Shown here piece after piece: positions 31,926-43,781 of a stretch of 64,000 nucleotides of DNA (the stretch's first letter is position 1; every line of letters starts with the position of its first letter). The stretch is from positions 15,672,178 through 15,736,177 of the forward strand of contig CM043797.1 in assembly GCA_023974075.1 (NCBI GenBank), written 5' to 3'. This DNA comes from Chaenocephalus aceratus (lineage: Eukaryota > Chordata > Actinopteri > Perciformes > Channichthyidae). The position numbers were made by a program, and so were the translations under genes. The notes below the pieces were generated by a model. The model saw only the letters and a program-made list of their open reading frames with translations, ran no database searches and was not told the DNA's origin.

Positions 31926-34900
31926 ATATGAATATGACGATTTGAAAATTGTATTAGAAGAGATTGTTGTTTGGAGTAATTTCAAATGTACTTGGATGGC
32001 CAACAATAGTTCAGAAAAGAGAATCTAAAATATACAATCTCAATAACATTTTTTCCAAATAAAAATGCCTTAAATTAGATGCTAACATTTTGGAGTCCGC
32101 CTCTATAATGGCACAGTCATGTTTCTGTTTCTTTAAGAGGAAGCATGGAGGTCAACTTTCGAAAACTTTAAAGACGACATTATATAACATAAAAATGTAT
32201 CACCATATAATACAGTATATGGCACATGCATTAAAACACAAACAACTTTGCATAACGTGAAAACAAATCGGCAGGTTCGATGTCATTAGTAATAATTTAC
32301 AGTGGTTAGATGTTATCAGAAGAATGAATCATATTTAAGATGTTGTTTTCAACAGCACAGCCAGTTAAAATATTTGCTCAGGAGTTGCAGGGACATTGTG
32401 TGAGATGTTGTGCGCAGACATTTGGGACAGCCCCAGCTCCTCTGTTGTCTGGCTCGTGTGCAAACGTCTTCGGTGCTCTTTATGGTTTTTGGATTGAGTA
32501 AAAGTGGTAAATATCTAAGGACTGCCAAGAAACCAGCACACATTTCTGGAGCGCACATCCATACAAATATGGCAAAATGTAAAAGGCATTGTTTTGTTCA
32601 TCTGTCATTTCAAATTAAAATAATTCGCAGTGCAACAACATGCTTCATTGAGCCAGGCAGCTGGCTTCCCACTGCTTGGAGTGATAGTGTTGTTATTTGA
32701 ATGTTGCTTCATTCAGTCAAACTAAAATGACATGAACCATTCTGTCTGTTCATCCAGTCAGTGGGCCACAGAAAACAAAAATAGCAACTTGAATACCATC
32801 CAAACAAGAAGTACCAACATATTCTGCTTCATTATCTTTATTATTTACAATAGCGAAATCCACAGATATGGCAAAAATAGAAGATAATGGCGGCTGTAGG
32901 GAGGCAAGACACTCCTGTGGGGATTGGCACAGTATTGTAAACTGTAAGTCGCTTTGGATAACTAGTGACATGTAATGTAAAAGAAAGCTGAGGGGTCCTG
33001 TTGCAATTGATTCACCCCAAATTCATCATGTATACTTTATGCCAGTATGATGATTGAATTATTTAAGTTTTATTTTGTAATGCTAGGGTGTGCGCTGGGA
33101 ATTAAAATAAATAGTCAACCATTTAATGTTTGGTTGTTTAAATAATATTTTCCCTTTTACTAAAGTCTCTTATCTTCACACTATCAGTAACCTTTGCAAT
33201 GTGTTAATCAGCAGAGTTTGAGTAACTAGGGAAACTGCTTCAGTTAAAGGCAAACCTTGCTGCGTAGAGAGTAAATGCTTTCTGCAGACGGACGCACAGC
33301 AGGCTATATTTTATACATTAACAACACGGAACATGGAGAAAACATCTGCTAGAGGGATCCTTCTGCTTTTCCACTTAGTTTTCCACACTGTACTAAACAA
33401 TCAATTATTCAGTCATTTATGAGCCCCATGCATCACCAACAACTATTCAAATCTCACTTGACAGTTTCCACTGTTCATCACTGTCACCCAGAGGCAGCTG
33501 TGAGCTCAATCTAAAGGGAGACCACACATTCATAAGCTTTCATTTATTTGTCAAGTGTTGGTTGTTTGTAATTTTCTGACAAGACAATGCATTCATAATT
33601 TAGTTTAACTGCCTTCAAAGGGGTGTCAAGCTGTGGTTTTTATACAAGACAGTTCTTAAAACATGTACTTACTGCTAAATAATGTAATTAGTAATTGATG
33701 AATAAATGCACTGCATTTTATTTCTCTATTACCAAAACAGACAGAGCAAAGTACAGTCATAAGATAATGTTCCAAAATTAAACAATAATTTAATAAACTC
33801 CTGATACAAGTTTTTATTTGAATATAAGAAGTATTGTGAATAGCAAGATATTCTTGATTTAATACACAAGGATTGTCATGTGACCTGCAAATGTGGGAGT
33901 TCAGGGAAGGTTTCAGTCTGATTTTTATTTGTCCAAATCGTATGAGCATACCAAGAGAATTCCTTGGCCCAGTAAAAGTGTGTATTGCTGAATGCCTTGG
34001 ATGCAGCTGTGTGTGAAAGTGGCTCATCATCTGGATGCATCTGGGTCCAGAGTCCTGACATGTTCCTGGCACAGCGGCTTTGTGTCTTGGATTAGTTTCC
34101 CCTGAAGTGCCATCATGTATAGACTTGGCCACAATAAAAAATAAATCTGCCCTCATCCACATGAAAATAATCTTTATGCAGCCAAGCAGTAAAGCCAATT
34201 CAATTGTACTCGTACTGAAGTGAAGATGGATCAAAAGCTTCCATCTGAGTTGAGACCTGAGTGACAGTTCGGGTCTGGGGAGTGTTTCTTGCCTTGCACA
34301 ACTGCAAAGCCATAACAAGTCATCTGAACCTGACCTTTGAAACGTCTGAGTACCAGATTGAGTATTTGCTTTAAATCTGAATCCACGTATTTGTTATTTT
34401 GTCACTGAATTATTGCCTCACGGTAGCTATAACTCAATGGACCATTTTTAAAGAGCAAGCTATTCCTGCACACGTTTCTCTTGCTGGATCTCTATAAATC
34501 ATATAAAAATGACCCCAGTGACCTAGACTGATATTCATACTAAATGGCCAAATTGCTTGACAACATGTGAGATATGGGCTGCATCAATCCAAATGTGGCT
34601 TCCTGTAATGTATCCAACATTATTTCAGGCCTCTTGGTTTGATGCTTGCCAATTGTAAAAATGCTTATGTTCCTGATAATGATTCCGTCTAGAACTGGAT
34701 GGTTTCTGCTGGAATATGGATCTCCCTGAAGTTTGTGTGATTTTTATGTGGTGGATTTTTTGGTCTTTGTATTTAACGTTTAGATGCTTTTTATGTTTCA
34801 TCAGTAGAATGAAACATACTGTATGTAGATGATATAGAAGCATATTGAGTGTACTACACATTTACATATTGTCCAATTTCCCTGAGAGATGCTTTTATAG

Positions 34901-35904
34901 TGTTAGGTTGGTAATATAATGTATAGCTTTTGGCTCAAGTACAAGCAATTTTTATCAAGACCATTTAAGATTTCTCTCTCTATATTCAAAATAAGTAACA
35001 ACATATTGGTCTGTGATTTGCAATGCATTACACAGCATGCAGATATATTTCAAGGGAAATGTAAGATGGATTTATGGACAGGTCCCTTTGTACCTTTCAG
35101 AGGAAAATGTGGCAGATATAAAACATTTTCCAGAAAATGAGCATTTCGTTCATACATAATTCATTTTTATCCTCATCTTATTCCCCAGACTGTTCTTTCC
35201 ATCTCATCCCTTCTTTTGTCTTCGGTTGTTTTTGAAGATGTCACTTGGAGTTTTTTGTTGTTGTATTAAATTGTGTATCTCACATTAATACGTTCTCTCA
35301 GTGCTGAACATTCAGTATCTTAACAGAGAGACCAGCAAGATTACAAAATACAATACTTGCCGTTTGACCAGCAGCAGCTGCAGTCTTACTGTATGTTTTT
35401 TTCCCCCCCAAATTCCATGGCCGAGGCACAAGGGGGGTCAACAGTATGCAACAACCTCCCAAACAGTTTGTCCGAGACGGACAGAGAAGATTAGAATTTT
35501 ACGGAAAATCATTATCTGCTGGTAATGGCATTAAGATCCAGTATTTTGATTATTGTCTTGGTTTTGACACATTGGAGAATTCTCCTTCATTACAACCACA
35601 TCACTGACTGAACTAATACTCATCGTGTATTTTCTTCTGAGCTCTAAACTGTGCAGTTTTACATTGGATCTAGTGACTTGTTTTGAATTATTACCTGAAG
35701 CAGATGATAGCCCCTGCGTGCTGATGAAAGGACACATGAGGGCACACATAATCCTTTGCCTTCAGATTTAACATCTTAATTGCTTTGGCCAACCCAAAAA
35801 CTGTTACCTTTCTTTTCTGAACATAAGCCCTGGCTTGCAGGACAGGTTGCATGGCATAAAGAGGATTTTAACTATTTCAGAACCAATATGTAATATGCTT
35901 ATTC
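31926..35904. other. Unassigned intergenic DNA with a SINE-tail scrap
   Basis: About 4 kb with no host gene. The stretch 32935-32983 contains GTAAGTCGCTTTGGATAA followed by GACATGTAATGTAA, the common 3' tail of teleost SINEs. A 220-codon minus-strand frame at 33656-34318 was examined and looks like chance. Confidence 0.5.
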
Positions 35905-36270
35905 GGGGCGGAGGTTCAGTCTGTATAGGGGATTGGACTTTGGACCAAAGGGTTGCCGGCTCACGTCCCCGATCGGACCAAAAAAATACGGAGTGTGGAC
36001 TGGTACTGGAGAGGGGCCAGTTCACCTCCTGGGCCACTGCCGAAGTGCCCTTGAGCAATTGGCACCTAACCCCCAACTGCTCACTGGCGCCGGCTAGACT
36101 GGCTGCCTCCGCTCTGACCGCTCAACTGCATGTGCATGTGTGCATATAACTGTGTGTGTATTTGTATGTGCATGTTCTGATAAGTGTGTACTGCATGACC
36201 TGTATAAAACGCATGTGTGTGTACGACAGAAGGAAACTGAATTTCCCCCGCCTCTGGGATTAATAAAGGT
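35905..36270 (+). mobile_element. tRNA-derived SINE
   Basis: Starts GGGGCGGAGGTTCAGTCTG with an A-box-like segment near 35913 and a B-box-like GGCTCACGTCC at 35958-35968. The central body contains GCCCTTGAGCAATTGGCACC and CCCCCAACTGCTCACTGGCG, typical of fish tRNA SINEs. Ends TAATAAAGG before a TTC tract. RNA polymerase III transcription and LINE-dependent movement are inferred from the family. Confidence 0.8.
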
Positions 36271-36271
36271 C

Positions 36272-36507
36272 CTTCTTCTTCTTCTTCTTCTTCTTCTTCT
36301 TCTTTTCTTCTTCTCTTCTTCTTCTTCTTCTTCTTCTTCTCTTCTTCTTCTTCTTCTTCTTTCTTCTTTCTTCTTCTTCTTCTTCTTCTCTTCTTCTTCT
36401 TCTTCTTCTTCTTCTTCTCTGTCTTCTTCTTCTTCTCTTCTCTTTCTTCTTCCTTCTTCTTTCTTTCTTCTCTTCTTCTTTTCTTTCTTCTTCTTCTTCT
36501 TCTTCTT
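36272..36507 (+). repeat. Long (TTC)n tract
   Basis: About 236 bases of TTC/CTT repeat with interruptions (TTTC, TCTC), continuing the SINE tail. Pure polypyrimidine on the + strand. The long open frame through it is an artefact of composition. Confidence 0.95.
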
Positions 36508-38245
36508 AATCAGCTGGTTGTAATTCTACAAAATAAATGGCAGTGCGGCAGCCTTGTTGGTATATCTACTTTATTTCCGTTCCTTCTTAACCTCAAGTTC
36601 AACAGATGGGAAATGCTTTTAGTGGAACTGAAGTGCTTCCTAGAAGATTGTGGTAACTTGTCTCATTAGGAGTTGAGAAAGTCTAGTGTGTGACGCTAAA
36701 GGAGCTTTCTGCTTTCCTCATGAGCATCATCCTGCTATATTGCACACATTTATTGAACACTGCTGTCATAACACTCTTTATTTTCACTGAAAATGTACTT
36801 GAGCGCTTTTGGCTAACGTGACAGTGAGTAGAATGTTTAATATTATTAGAAAAGTGTAACACCATTTTAATTGGACAGTATAACCAACAGACCGCTTGCA
36901 GGTTTGGTTTCATGTGTGTTTTTTTCATGAGTCATCCTTGTGGGAAATATCCAGATGTTTTCCATGGTGGAAAAAGTCTGGCATGCAGCATAGTGTTAAA
37001 GTATCCAAATATTCACACCAAACAGTGATGTAACTCCTCCTTGAAACCTCTCTTACCGAAACATTTATCTTTTGGGGAATACCACCAACATAACTGAAGT
37101 CAGGAGTGCATGAAATAAAAAAACAAAAATTGTATAACTATTTAAAGACATGAACACATTTGAAGTAGCTTAAAGAAACTCTAAACTGTTACACATCAAA
37201 ATCATACTAGTGAGTCAGGAAGTGCAACATTTCCAACCCAGCCAATACTGTCAACATTGGATGGTTCTGAAAATCCCAGAATATGTTCAATGCTAATGTT
37301 TTAATATTAACTGTAATTACAATAACTGAACATGACACTTAAGGTCACAAAAATCACACTCATGTTCAGCCTCACTGGGCACAACATCCAGCAAAGTTGG
37401 CACTGGATGTAAATGTGAACTGCAGAATCATCCATTAAAGACGGAATTCTGTCCTGACTCTTCTGTAAACACATCTGTGTAACGTCTTCTGTGGATTCTG
37501 GAGGAAGTTATGTAGCCTATAGTCTAAAATAATAATCTGTGTAATCACACCAGGATTATCTCAATTTGGGCTTCGAGCGTAAACATCTATAACAGAAAGC
37601 GTATACATTACAACTGGGGGCATAGTGGAAAAAGTGTGTCCATTCGGGAAAGTTACGATGGTGTACTCTGTATCAAATTGCATAGTCAAAAATGTAGGTT
37701 AATTCATTGTTAGAGCTTGGTTATAAAGTTTTAATATTTTGGCCTCAGCTGCATGAATTCTAACTAACTACTTACTAACTTATTTTTCCTTACATTTCCC
37801 CCAACTTTATAGATGCTATAGGGCACTTTTAACAAAGTTACTTAATTATTTATTCTCTGACCTAAACCAGATGTTAAAAATGTGTCCCTTGTGGTTGCTT
37901 ATATTTGGAGGAATCCACGTTTACAGTGTTGCTTTTTAAAGTTAGAGTTCCTCAGAGTGGATTAATGAACAAATGCACAGTAAAAAGCCAAGGACACTCT
38001 GAATTATGGTACTTCAGGGAATGATGTTGAAAACGATATACTGCACGTGGCTACACAAGTAATATAGTGTACACTGTGTACACTATATATATATATATAT
38101 AATGTAAAAACCAGCGTTTTCGCCGCATCGTCGGATTTAGTGTGATCAGACATTAGTGTTATGGTTTTTCCATTCATTTGAATTATTTTGAATCCATTAT
38201 TTTTGCCTGCCGTGCTCTGCTCATTAAAAAAAAAAAAACCGCACT
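36508..38245. other. Unassigned intergenic DNA
   Basis: No gene recognised. A 27-base palindrome with a 1-base centre (38062-38088) lies against a TA repeat that runs to about 38101. Confidence 0.45.
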
Positions 38246-38709
38246 GTGTCCGCACTTGTCATTGGCTCAGTCAAACTCACGTTACACACTAGGTTCGCGG
38301 GCCACAGAGAAAGTACTTTAGTTAACAACAGCTTCAAGATGTCTCTCTCCAGACCAATAAACGTAAAGTTGATTCGGAAAATCGCCAATTCCAGAATGAA
38401 TGGACTGACAAATATGTATGTAATATTTACTTTTCCAGCCGCAACAAGTAATAAACCGGTGTGTTTTTGTGCAACGAAAGTATATCCGTGAAGAAAGAAT
38501 ACAACGTAAAGCGACACTACAACGCAAATCACGGCTCGTTTTCTGCAAGTTTTCCCGTGGGCTCAGAGGAAACCGGAGAAGGAAAGTACAGGGACTGCTA
38601 GCATCATTTGAACGTGGCCAACAGGAAGGTGGCCTTGCTTATACTGACAATGTTTGGATCTACCTATACTTGTGAGTCTAGCTTTTCTCATATGAATGCC
38701 ATCAAAACT
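38246..38709 (+). pseudogene. hAT-derived (GTF2IRD2/ZBED-like) gene relic, left part
   Basis: Frames here encode the zinc-finger-containing N-terminal segment of a hAT-derived gene (YVIFTFPAATSNKPVCF, then RRRKVQGLLASFERGQ), followed directly by the C-terminal dimerisation segment VALLILTMFGSTYTCESSFS and HMNAIKT at 38631-38709. The catalytic middle is deleted and the frames do not connect. The relic is cut at 38709 by the DIRS element and resumes at 43782. Confidence 0.65.
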
Positions 38710-38754
38710 ATAGGTTACTTACGTAACCCCAGTCCTCAGAGTAACATGAAGTGA

Positions 38755-38920
38755 GATGTCTCACTATGGGATGCGCCGCATCGCGGAGCAAACAGAAGCA
38801 TCAATCTCATTAGCCCAATCCTGATTAGCTGGTGATCTTGACGTCAGCGTCAGGGGAAATCACCCCCTATAAGTAGCTTGCGCCACGACGCATGCGTCAT
38901 TCAAATAAGCACCTCTTCTC
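38755..38920. repeat. DIRS left inverted terminal repeat
   Basis: 166 bases that match, inverted and with few differences, 43597-43757. Contains a TGACGTCA-related segment (TTGACGTCAGCG) and a TATAAGTAG motif (38870-38878) that may be part of the element's promoter. Confidence 0.88.
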
Positions 38921-38947
38921 CTTCACCATAGCAAGGAGGGCCGTCTG

Positions 38948-39023
38948 GTGAGACATCTCACTTCATGTTACTCTGATGTAAATGTTTTCATTCATAACAC
39001 TCCGTTCGATGTCTCACTATGGG
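38948..39023. repeat. DIRS internal complementary region
   Basis: 38948-38975 is an exact 28-base reverse complement of 38737-38764 at the left end. 38983-39023 is the reverse complement of the right end (43742-43782) with about two mismatches. In DIRS1 this region templates restoration of the ends of a circular intermediate. Confidence 0.88.
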
Positions 39024-39083
39024 ATATTGTAGCTCCCATATTGCCAGACGAGCTTATCTCGAAAATCACCAATCAACCAGAAT

Positions 39084-40290
39084 TTAACAGGTGGAGTCCC
39101 GACTCAACAAGGTGCCCAGCACTGCTCGGGCCACGCTTGGAGCGGAGACGTCTAGCCTGTAAAAGCGGACAAAAGTGAGCGACGAGGACCAGCTCGCCGC
39201 TGCACAGATGTCTTGGATGGAAACACCCTTGAACAAAGCCCAGGATCTAGCCAGGCCCCGAGTCGAGTGAGCCCTGCTTGCAAATTCTGACTCGTATAGG
39301 CCAAAGCAATTGCCTCCACAATCCAGTGTGAGAGCCGTTGCTTAGTAACAGGCTTGCCCTCGTGAGGGTTAGCCCAGGACACGAAGAGTTGGTCATTAAG
39401 ACGAAGCTCCTTTGATCTGTCCATATATGTGTGTAAAGCCTGGACTGGACACAACAGATCCTGCTGCTGCTCCCCGGGGGAAACCAGCGTCGGAGGAAAT
39501 GCCTCAATGTCAATTGGGGTACACAAACCAACCACCTTTGGTGTAAAGGCAGGGTTGGGCTTCAACAACACTCTCGTTTGCCCTGGGGCAAACTGAGTGC
39601 ATGAGGGATGTACAGACAGTGCATGAGTATCGCTGACCCGCTTGGCGGATGCCAGGGCCAGTAACAGCACTGTCTTGAGTGACAGATGTTTCATGTCAGC
39701 TCCTTCCAGGGGTTCAAATGGGGTCATTCTGAGCCCATTCAAAACCACTGCCAGGTCCCATAAGGGCACCAGCGACCTGGAGACAGGGAGGAGCCTGCGG
39801 CAAAAACCAAAGGATGTTGGCTAGCCGTCTTACTCTCAAAGCCCACATGGCATGCAGCAATAGCAGCCAGGTACACCTTGATCGTGGAGAAAGCTCTGTG
39901 TTTATCGATCAAGTCCTGTAGAAATGATAAAATCACCCCGACAGGACATTGAAAAGAGATGTATCCTTTTTGAAGGCACCACTCCTCAAACACCCTCCAC
40001 TTACAGTCGTAAAGAGACCTGGTGGAGGAAGCTCTCGCACTCTGAATAGTGTTTATCACCTTCTGAGGGAGTCCCACTGTATTCAGATTGTACCACTCAC
40101 GGGTCAGGCCCATAGTGCCCCGCGCTCTGGGCGTGGGTGAAGGATCGCCCCCCCCCGCCAGAGACAATCTGTCCCTGCGTGGTGGGGGCTGCCATGGCTG
40201 CCCGCACAACAGCTGATATATCTCCGCAAGCCCGTACATTGCGGGTAGGGCAGAAACATCAGGAGTAAGTGTGTGGCGTTGCTCCTTCAC
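39084..40290 (-). pseudogene. DIRS tyrosine recombinase, frameshifted
   Basis: Two overlapping minus-strand frames encode the recombinase. The N-terminal arm holds SLYDCKWRVFEEWCLQKGYI. The catalytic part has the first arginine in LASAKRVSDTHALSVHPSCT. The H-x-x-R motif (AHSTRG) and the tyrosine nucleophile context (FVRFYRLD) are still present, but in another frame after a shift near 39295. A second shift lies near 39800. All catalytic positions are recognisable, so decay is recent or mild. Confidence 0.85.
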
Positions 40291-40470
40291 TCTGGCCAGA
40301 GTTGGGGGTAACAGAGCCAGGGGTGGGAACGCGTACAGAGGACCCGGAGGTCAATCGTGTACGAGTGCGTCCCCGCCTAACAGTGCGTTTAAATCGTGCA
40401 TTAAAGAGAACAGCTGTCATTGAGCATTTTTTCTTTATGCGAACAGACTTAACGCGGCTCCGCCCGTAAC

Positions 40471-41094
40471 GGAGCGTCCACACTACAGCTTCAAAAAAAG
40501 CTTGGAGCTGGGCATGTCTGGAGCTTGGGGATTTTATTCAAGCAACACGACCAACAACCAATCACATGAATCTCCCGCCCCCGACATACAAAGCAAAAAA
40601 CCCCGGGGATTTTATGGGAGCAATATATATAAACTCCCCAAACAGGCGAAAACCTACCAGTTTCACCCACTGTCTCTGCCACCTCCCTCCATGCCTGGTT
40701 CCTCGGTTTGTATCCCGGTAGGTGAAGAGGGTCTGGTCATACAAAACCGGGTGATTTGCTACGGCGATAGTTAGTTTCTTATCCAACTTATTTTGAAATA
40801 TAGAAATGAACGTCGGGATATCTCTCCCAGATTAGACGCGGTTTGATTGGCTACGGCTTGAGCTGTCAGATTTTCCGAAACGGGATTTGATTGGCTGGCG
40901 CTGGCTACTCCGGCGTCTCCGGCGTCAGAAGTTGAACATTGTTCAACTTCTGACGCCGGAGACGGCGAGACGGACCGCTCTGCTACCCACAATTCAGTTC
41001 GGCGAAAAAGCGAGGCAACGTGACGTCACCCCATTCAAAGTGAATGGGCAGATTGGAGTTGTCGACGCTGTCGACGCTGTAGTGTGGACGGGCC
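40471..41094. mobile_element. Nested TIR element inside DIRS
   Basis: 624 bases with ends GGAGCGTCCACACTACAGC and, inverted, GGCCCGTCCACACTACAGC, flanked by GTAAC at 40466-40470 and 41095-41099. It interrupts the DIRS RNase H region. It contains a perfect 25-base-arm palindrome at 40914-40964. Superfamily unknown; no transposase. Confidence 0.65.
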
Positions 41095-41500
41095 GTAACG
41101 CACCCACAGCGGACTCACGATCCTTGGATGTGGAGTCCAGTCTGCATAGAGTGGTGCACCTCTGGACAGTAGTTCTGTCCCGAGGTGCATCACTCCCGGT
41201 ACCTGTGTCGCTCTCAGAGAGAGGAGACGTCTGCCGCTCCAAGGGATCAGTTTGTGTGCCAGTGTGTGTGACTGGAGACAACGCAACCCATACACGATAT
41301 CGTGTTGTCTGTCCTCACGAGGACATGGTGTCCTCTGAGAGAAGGCAAGAAGCGTTTTAGGGCGGGGAACACCGCTAAAAGCTCCGGGTGATTTACGTGC
41401 GCCCGCTGGAGGTCTCTGCTCTAGAGACCTCTCACCGGGCGACCTTCGTAAATACCCTATCAGCCTGTCTGACATGCGTCCGTGGTGACCACCCGTAGGC
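41095..41500 (-). pseudogene. DIRS RNase H remnant
   Basis: Minus-strand frames encode HVPGVMHLGTELLSRG-like sequence (here ATQVPGVMHLGTELLSRG), preceded by RTDN and VVTTDA motifs in shifted frames, all typical of the DIRS RNase H domain. At least two frameshifts; disrupted at its 3' side by the nested TIR element. Confidence 0.72.
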
Positions 41501-41667
41501 GCGTCCCACACTAGAAAAGTCGGGTGTAGTGCCACTACGCATTACATAATAACCAATACTCTCCGCTCGCCGTGGCGCGCGGGGTTTAGTTTTATTATGA
41601 GACCCATGTTGAGCGGGTGCTTTACGAGGACATTTGTCTGCGTAATCTGACTCTGCTTGGCGGGCAT

Positions 41668-42445
41668 TATCAGGGTTGCCAACTCTCACGCATCTGGCGT
41701 GACCTGGCAAACCTAAACTATTCTCACGCCAAAAACAAGAATACCGAAGACTAGAAACAGTTTTGAAAACTTTTGTCACGTAGTGATCATCTTCTCAATA
41801 GAACATCTTTGATAATGTCTCCTGGCCAATCAGAATCAATAAAACAGCGTGGTGTTGTTGCAGGAAGTCCCGACGGAGAAACTTTTGCTGTAGTACATCT
41901 CTATATACATCTCTATAACATCCAACATTACGAGTTGATAGAAATCAACACGTAATGAAATAAGACGAGGTTTAATGAGTGATAGGTGTGTGGGCTGTCT
42001 TTCATTTTGGCACACAGAACAATGGGGGCTATCCACCCTTATCCACAATGTAAAGTCATTCACACAGCCTCTTCCCTCTTCTATCTGTGAGGAGCAGCAG
42101 GTTCAGCTTTCAGAACAAAGTAACAAAAAACTAAAATGGCATTCATTTTTTTAAATATGTCGTGTAGTAATAGATTTTTTTTTTTTTCTTCTCAAGAGAG
42201 TACCAGAATGTGTATTTTATGTTAGTATTTCAAAAAATCTCCTGGGGGAGAATCCCCCCAGACCCCCCTGCAGGGGTTGGGTTTACAGCACGTCAACTCT
42301 TTCACCTGGAGAAATTGCAGGATTGGCTCAGGTCGCCCTTTTTATTTACTACAAGACAAATGTGCCTTTTTATTTCATAGGCTACAGTTCAATTTGGATT
42401 GAGATAGGAAAATAATCTAACCCTCACGCGTGGCGTTTCACTCTC
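41668..42445. repeat. Degenerate interspersed repeat within DIRS
   Basis: Begins CAGGGTTGCCAACTCTCACG and contains CTCCTGGGGGAGAATCCCCC and CCCCTGCAGGGGTTGGG, motifs I associate with a widespread fish repeat. The right end has CTCACGCGTGGCG. A matching inverted end and TSD were not found, so boundaries are approximate. Confidence 0.4.
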
Positions 42446-42607
42446 AAGGGGAGTGTGTAATTACATTGCAAATACTGACTTGAGCCCCACCACTGTATGG
42501 GTTAGCCCTACCATAGATTACCCAACACAAACACTCTGGAGCCGCAATGAGAGTGAGAGTGTGTTAATTAATATATTTGGCAGTTTGGAGTAAGTCTGTA
42601 GATTTGT

Positions 42608-42711
42608 TTGTGTGTGTGTGTGTGTGTGGTGTGTGGTGTGTTGTGTGTGTGTGTGGTGTGTGTGTGTGTGTGTGGTGTGTGTGTGTGTGTGTGTGGTGTG
42701 TGTGGGTCTAA
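42608..42711. repeat. (GT)n microsatellite
   Basis: About 100 bases of TG repeat with periodic GTGG interruptions. It occupies the place where DIRS reverse-transcriptase sequence would be expected. Frames through it encode only Cys-Val or Thr-His runs. Confidence 0.95.
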
Positions 42712-43216
42712 CCGGGAGCCCCAGCTTGGTAAAGCGCGGGAATCCGTTCCCGCGTCTCTTGTCGTCACCGGGTCCCGGCCTGCCAGGGCACGGGATTCCG
42801 GTTCTGAGGCCATCGCTGATAATGAGCCCCAGACCGACACGGAGAGGGGTTCGCTCTCTGTGGCGGACGCCCCCGTGTCCTGACTGCCGGCCGGGGGTCC
42901 ATGGACATGGGGGGGTCCTGTTCCGACAGGCTAGCCGTCAGCGGAGGCTCTTGACTGTGAAGCGGACACAATGTCCGCATGAGCCGGGGTTGTCGATAGC
43001 GCCTCGGGCGTGTTCCAGCCCGAGGCAGGACGAACAGACCTGGTGTGTGTCTGTGCCCGAGATCTTCAACCCGCAGCCGCAGAGTCGAGCCACCGAGTCG
43101 AGCCACCGAGTCCCTGACTCCTCTGGTGTGAGGGAGAGGGGCGTCCATCTTTGTCGCCTCGTGGCGTGGAGAGGGCCCGCTCTCGACAGGTGGGACGGGA
43201 AAAAAGGTATTACCAC
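42712..43216 (-). pseudogene. DIRS gag-like ORF remnant
   Basis: Minus-strand frame with a cysteine-rich cluster (CGCGLKISGTDTHQ, CSSCLGLEHARG, CGHC), characteristic of the teleost DIRS first ORF, followed in other frames by MSMDPR and SLSAMASEPESR segments. Several frameshifts. Confidence 0.7.
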
Positions 43217-43596
43217 CTTGTCCTTAATCCGGAGAAAAAGGACGGTGTGGGTCTTTTATTCCCGGAGAATACTGACTGGTGCGGCAGTATGCTCCTTTTT
43301 TAATCCTTTTCCCCTCCGTGGGGAAGAGAAAAGAAAAACTTCCTCGCTACCGTGGTGTCGGTTGAGAGGGAGCGAGCTAGCAACAGGTGTGCTGCTATCT
43401 TGAAAAAATCGGACCTACCTTACTTTCTCGTAGAGAAGGGCGAGGTCGATTTTTAAGTACTAACGGCGTTAGTACTACCGTCTTCCTGCGAAGCAGAAGG
43501 AGTAGCCGGCGAGCGCCCGTCGACCGAAATGGTATTTTGGGTTCAGTCTGTGGACAGTGAAGCTTGCCCGGCTACTGTGAGATGTGCTCTGAAGCG

Positions 43597-43757
43597 AGAA
43601 GAGGTGTTTGAATGACGCATGCGTTGTGGCGCAACCTACTTATAGGGGGTGATTTCCCCTGACGCTGACGTCAAGATCACCAGCCAATCAGGATTGGCGT
43701 AATGAGATTGATGCTTCTGTTTGCTCCGTGATGAGGCGCATCCCATAGTGAGACATC
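43597..43757. repeat. DIRS right inverted terminal repeat
   Basis: Inverted copy of 38755-38920. Lies upstream of the gag-like ORF in the direction of transcription and so should hold the element promoter. Confidence 0.85.
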
Positions 43758-43781
43758 GAAGGGAGTGTTATGAATGAGAAC

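Larger units (their letters stand above)
38710..43781 (-). mobile_element. DIRS-type tyrosine-recombinase retrotransposon, degenerate
   Basis: About 5.1 kb, coding on the minus strand in the order gag-like ORF (42.7-43.2 kb), RNase H remnant (41.1-41.5 kb), tyrosine recombinase (39.1-40.3 kb). It has inverted terminal repeats (38755-38920 and 43597-43757) and an internal complementary region (38948-39023) repeating parts of both ends, the arrangement defining DIRS elements. DIRS elements integrate by recombinase and leave no target duplication; the host relic reads continuously across the two sides. Most of the reverse transcriptase is missing, and a TIR element, another repeat and a GT microsatellite lie inside, so it cannot be autonomous. 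Confidence 0.88.

Noticed and set aside
33656..34318. 220-codon open frame on the minus strand
   Set aside because: No family motif, biased toward residues expected from AT-rich chance sequence, no splice or promoter context.
36140..36523. 127-codon + frame of Leu/Ser/Phe
   Set aside because: Runs out of a SINE into a TTC microsatellite; the peptide is an effect of the repeat.
42608..43403. Long + frames starting in Cys-Val repeats
   Set aside because: They read the GT microsatellite and then the antisense of the DIRS gag-like ORF.
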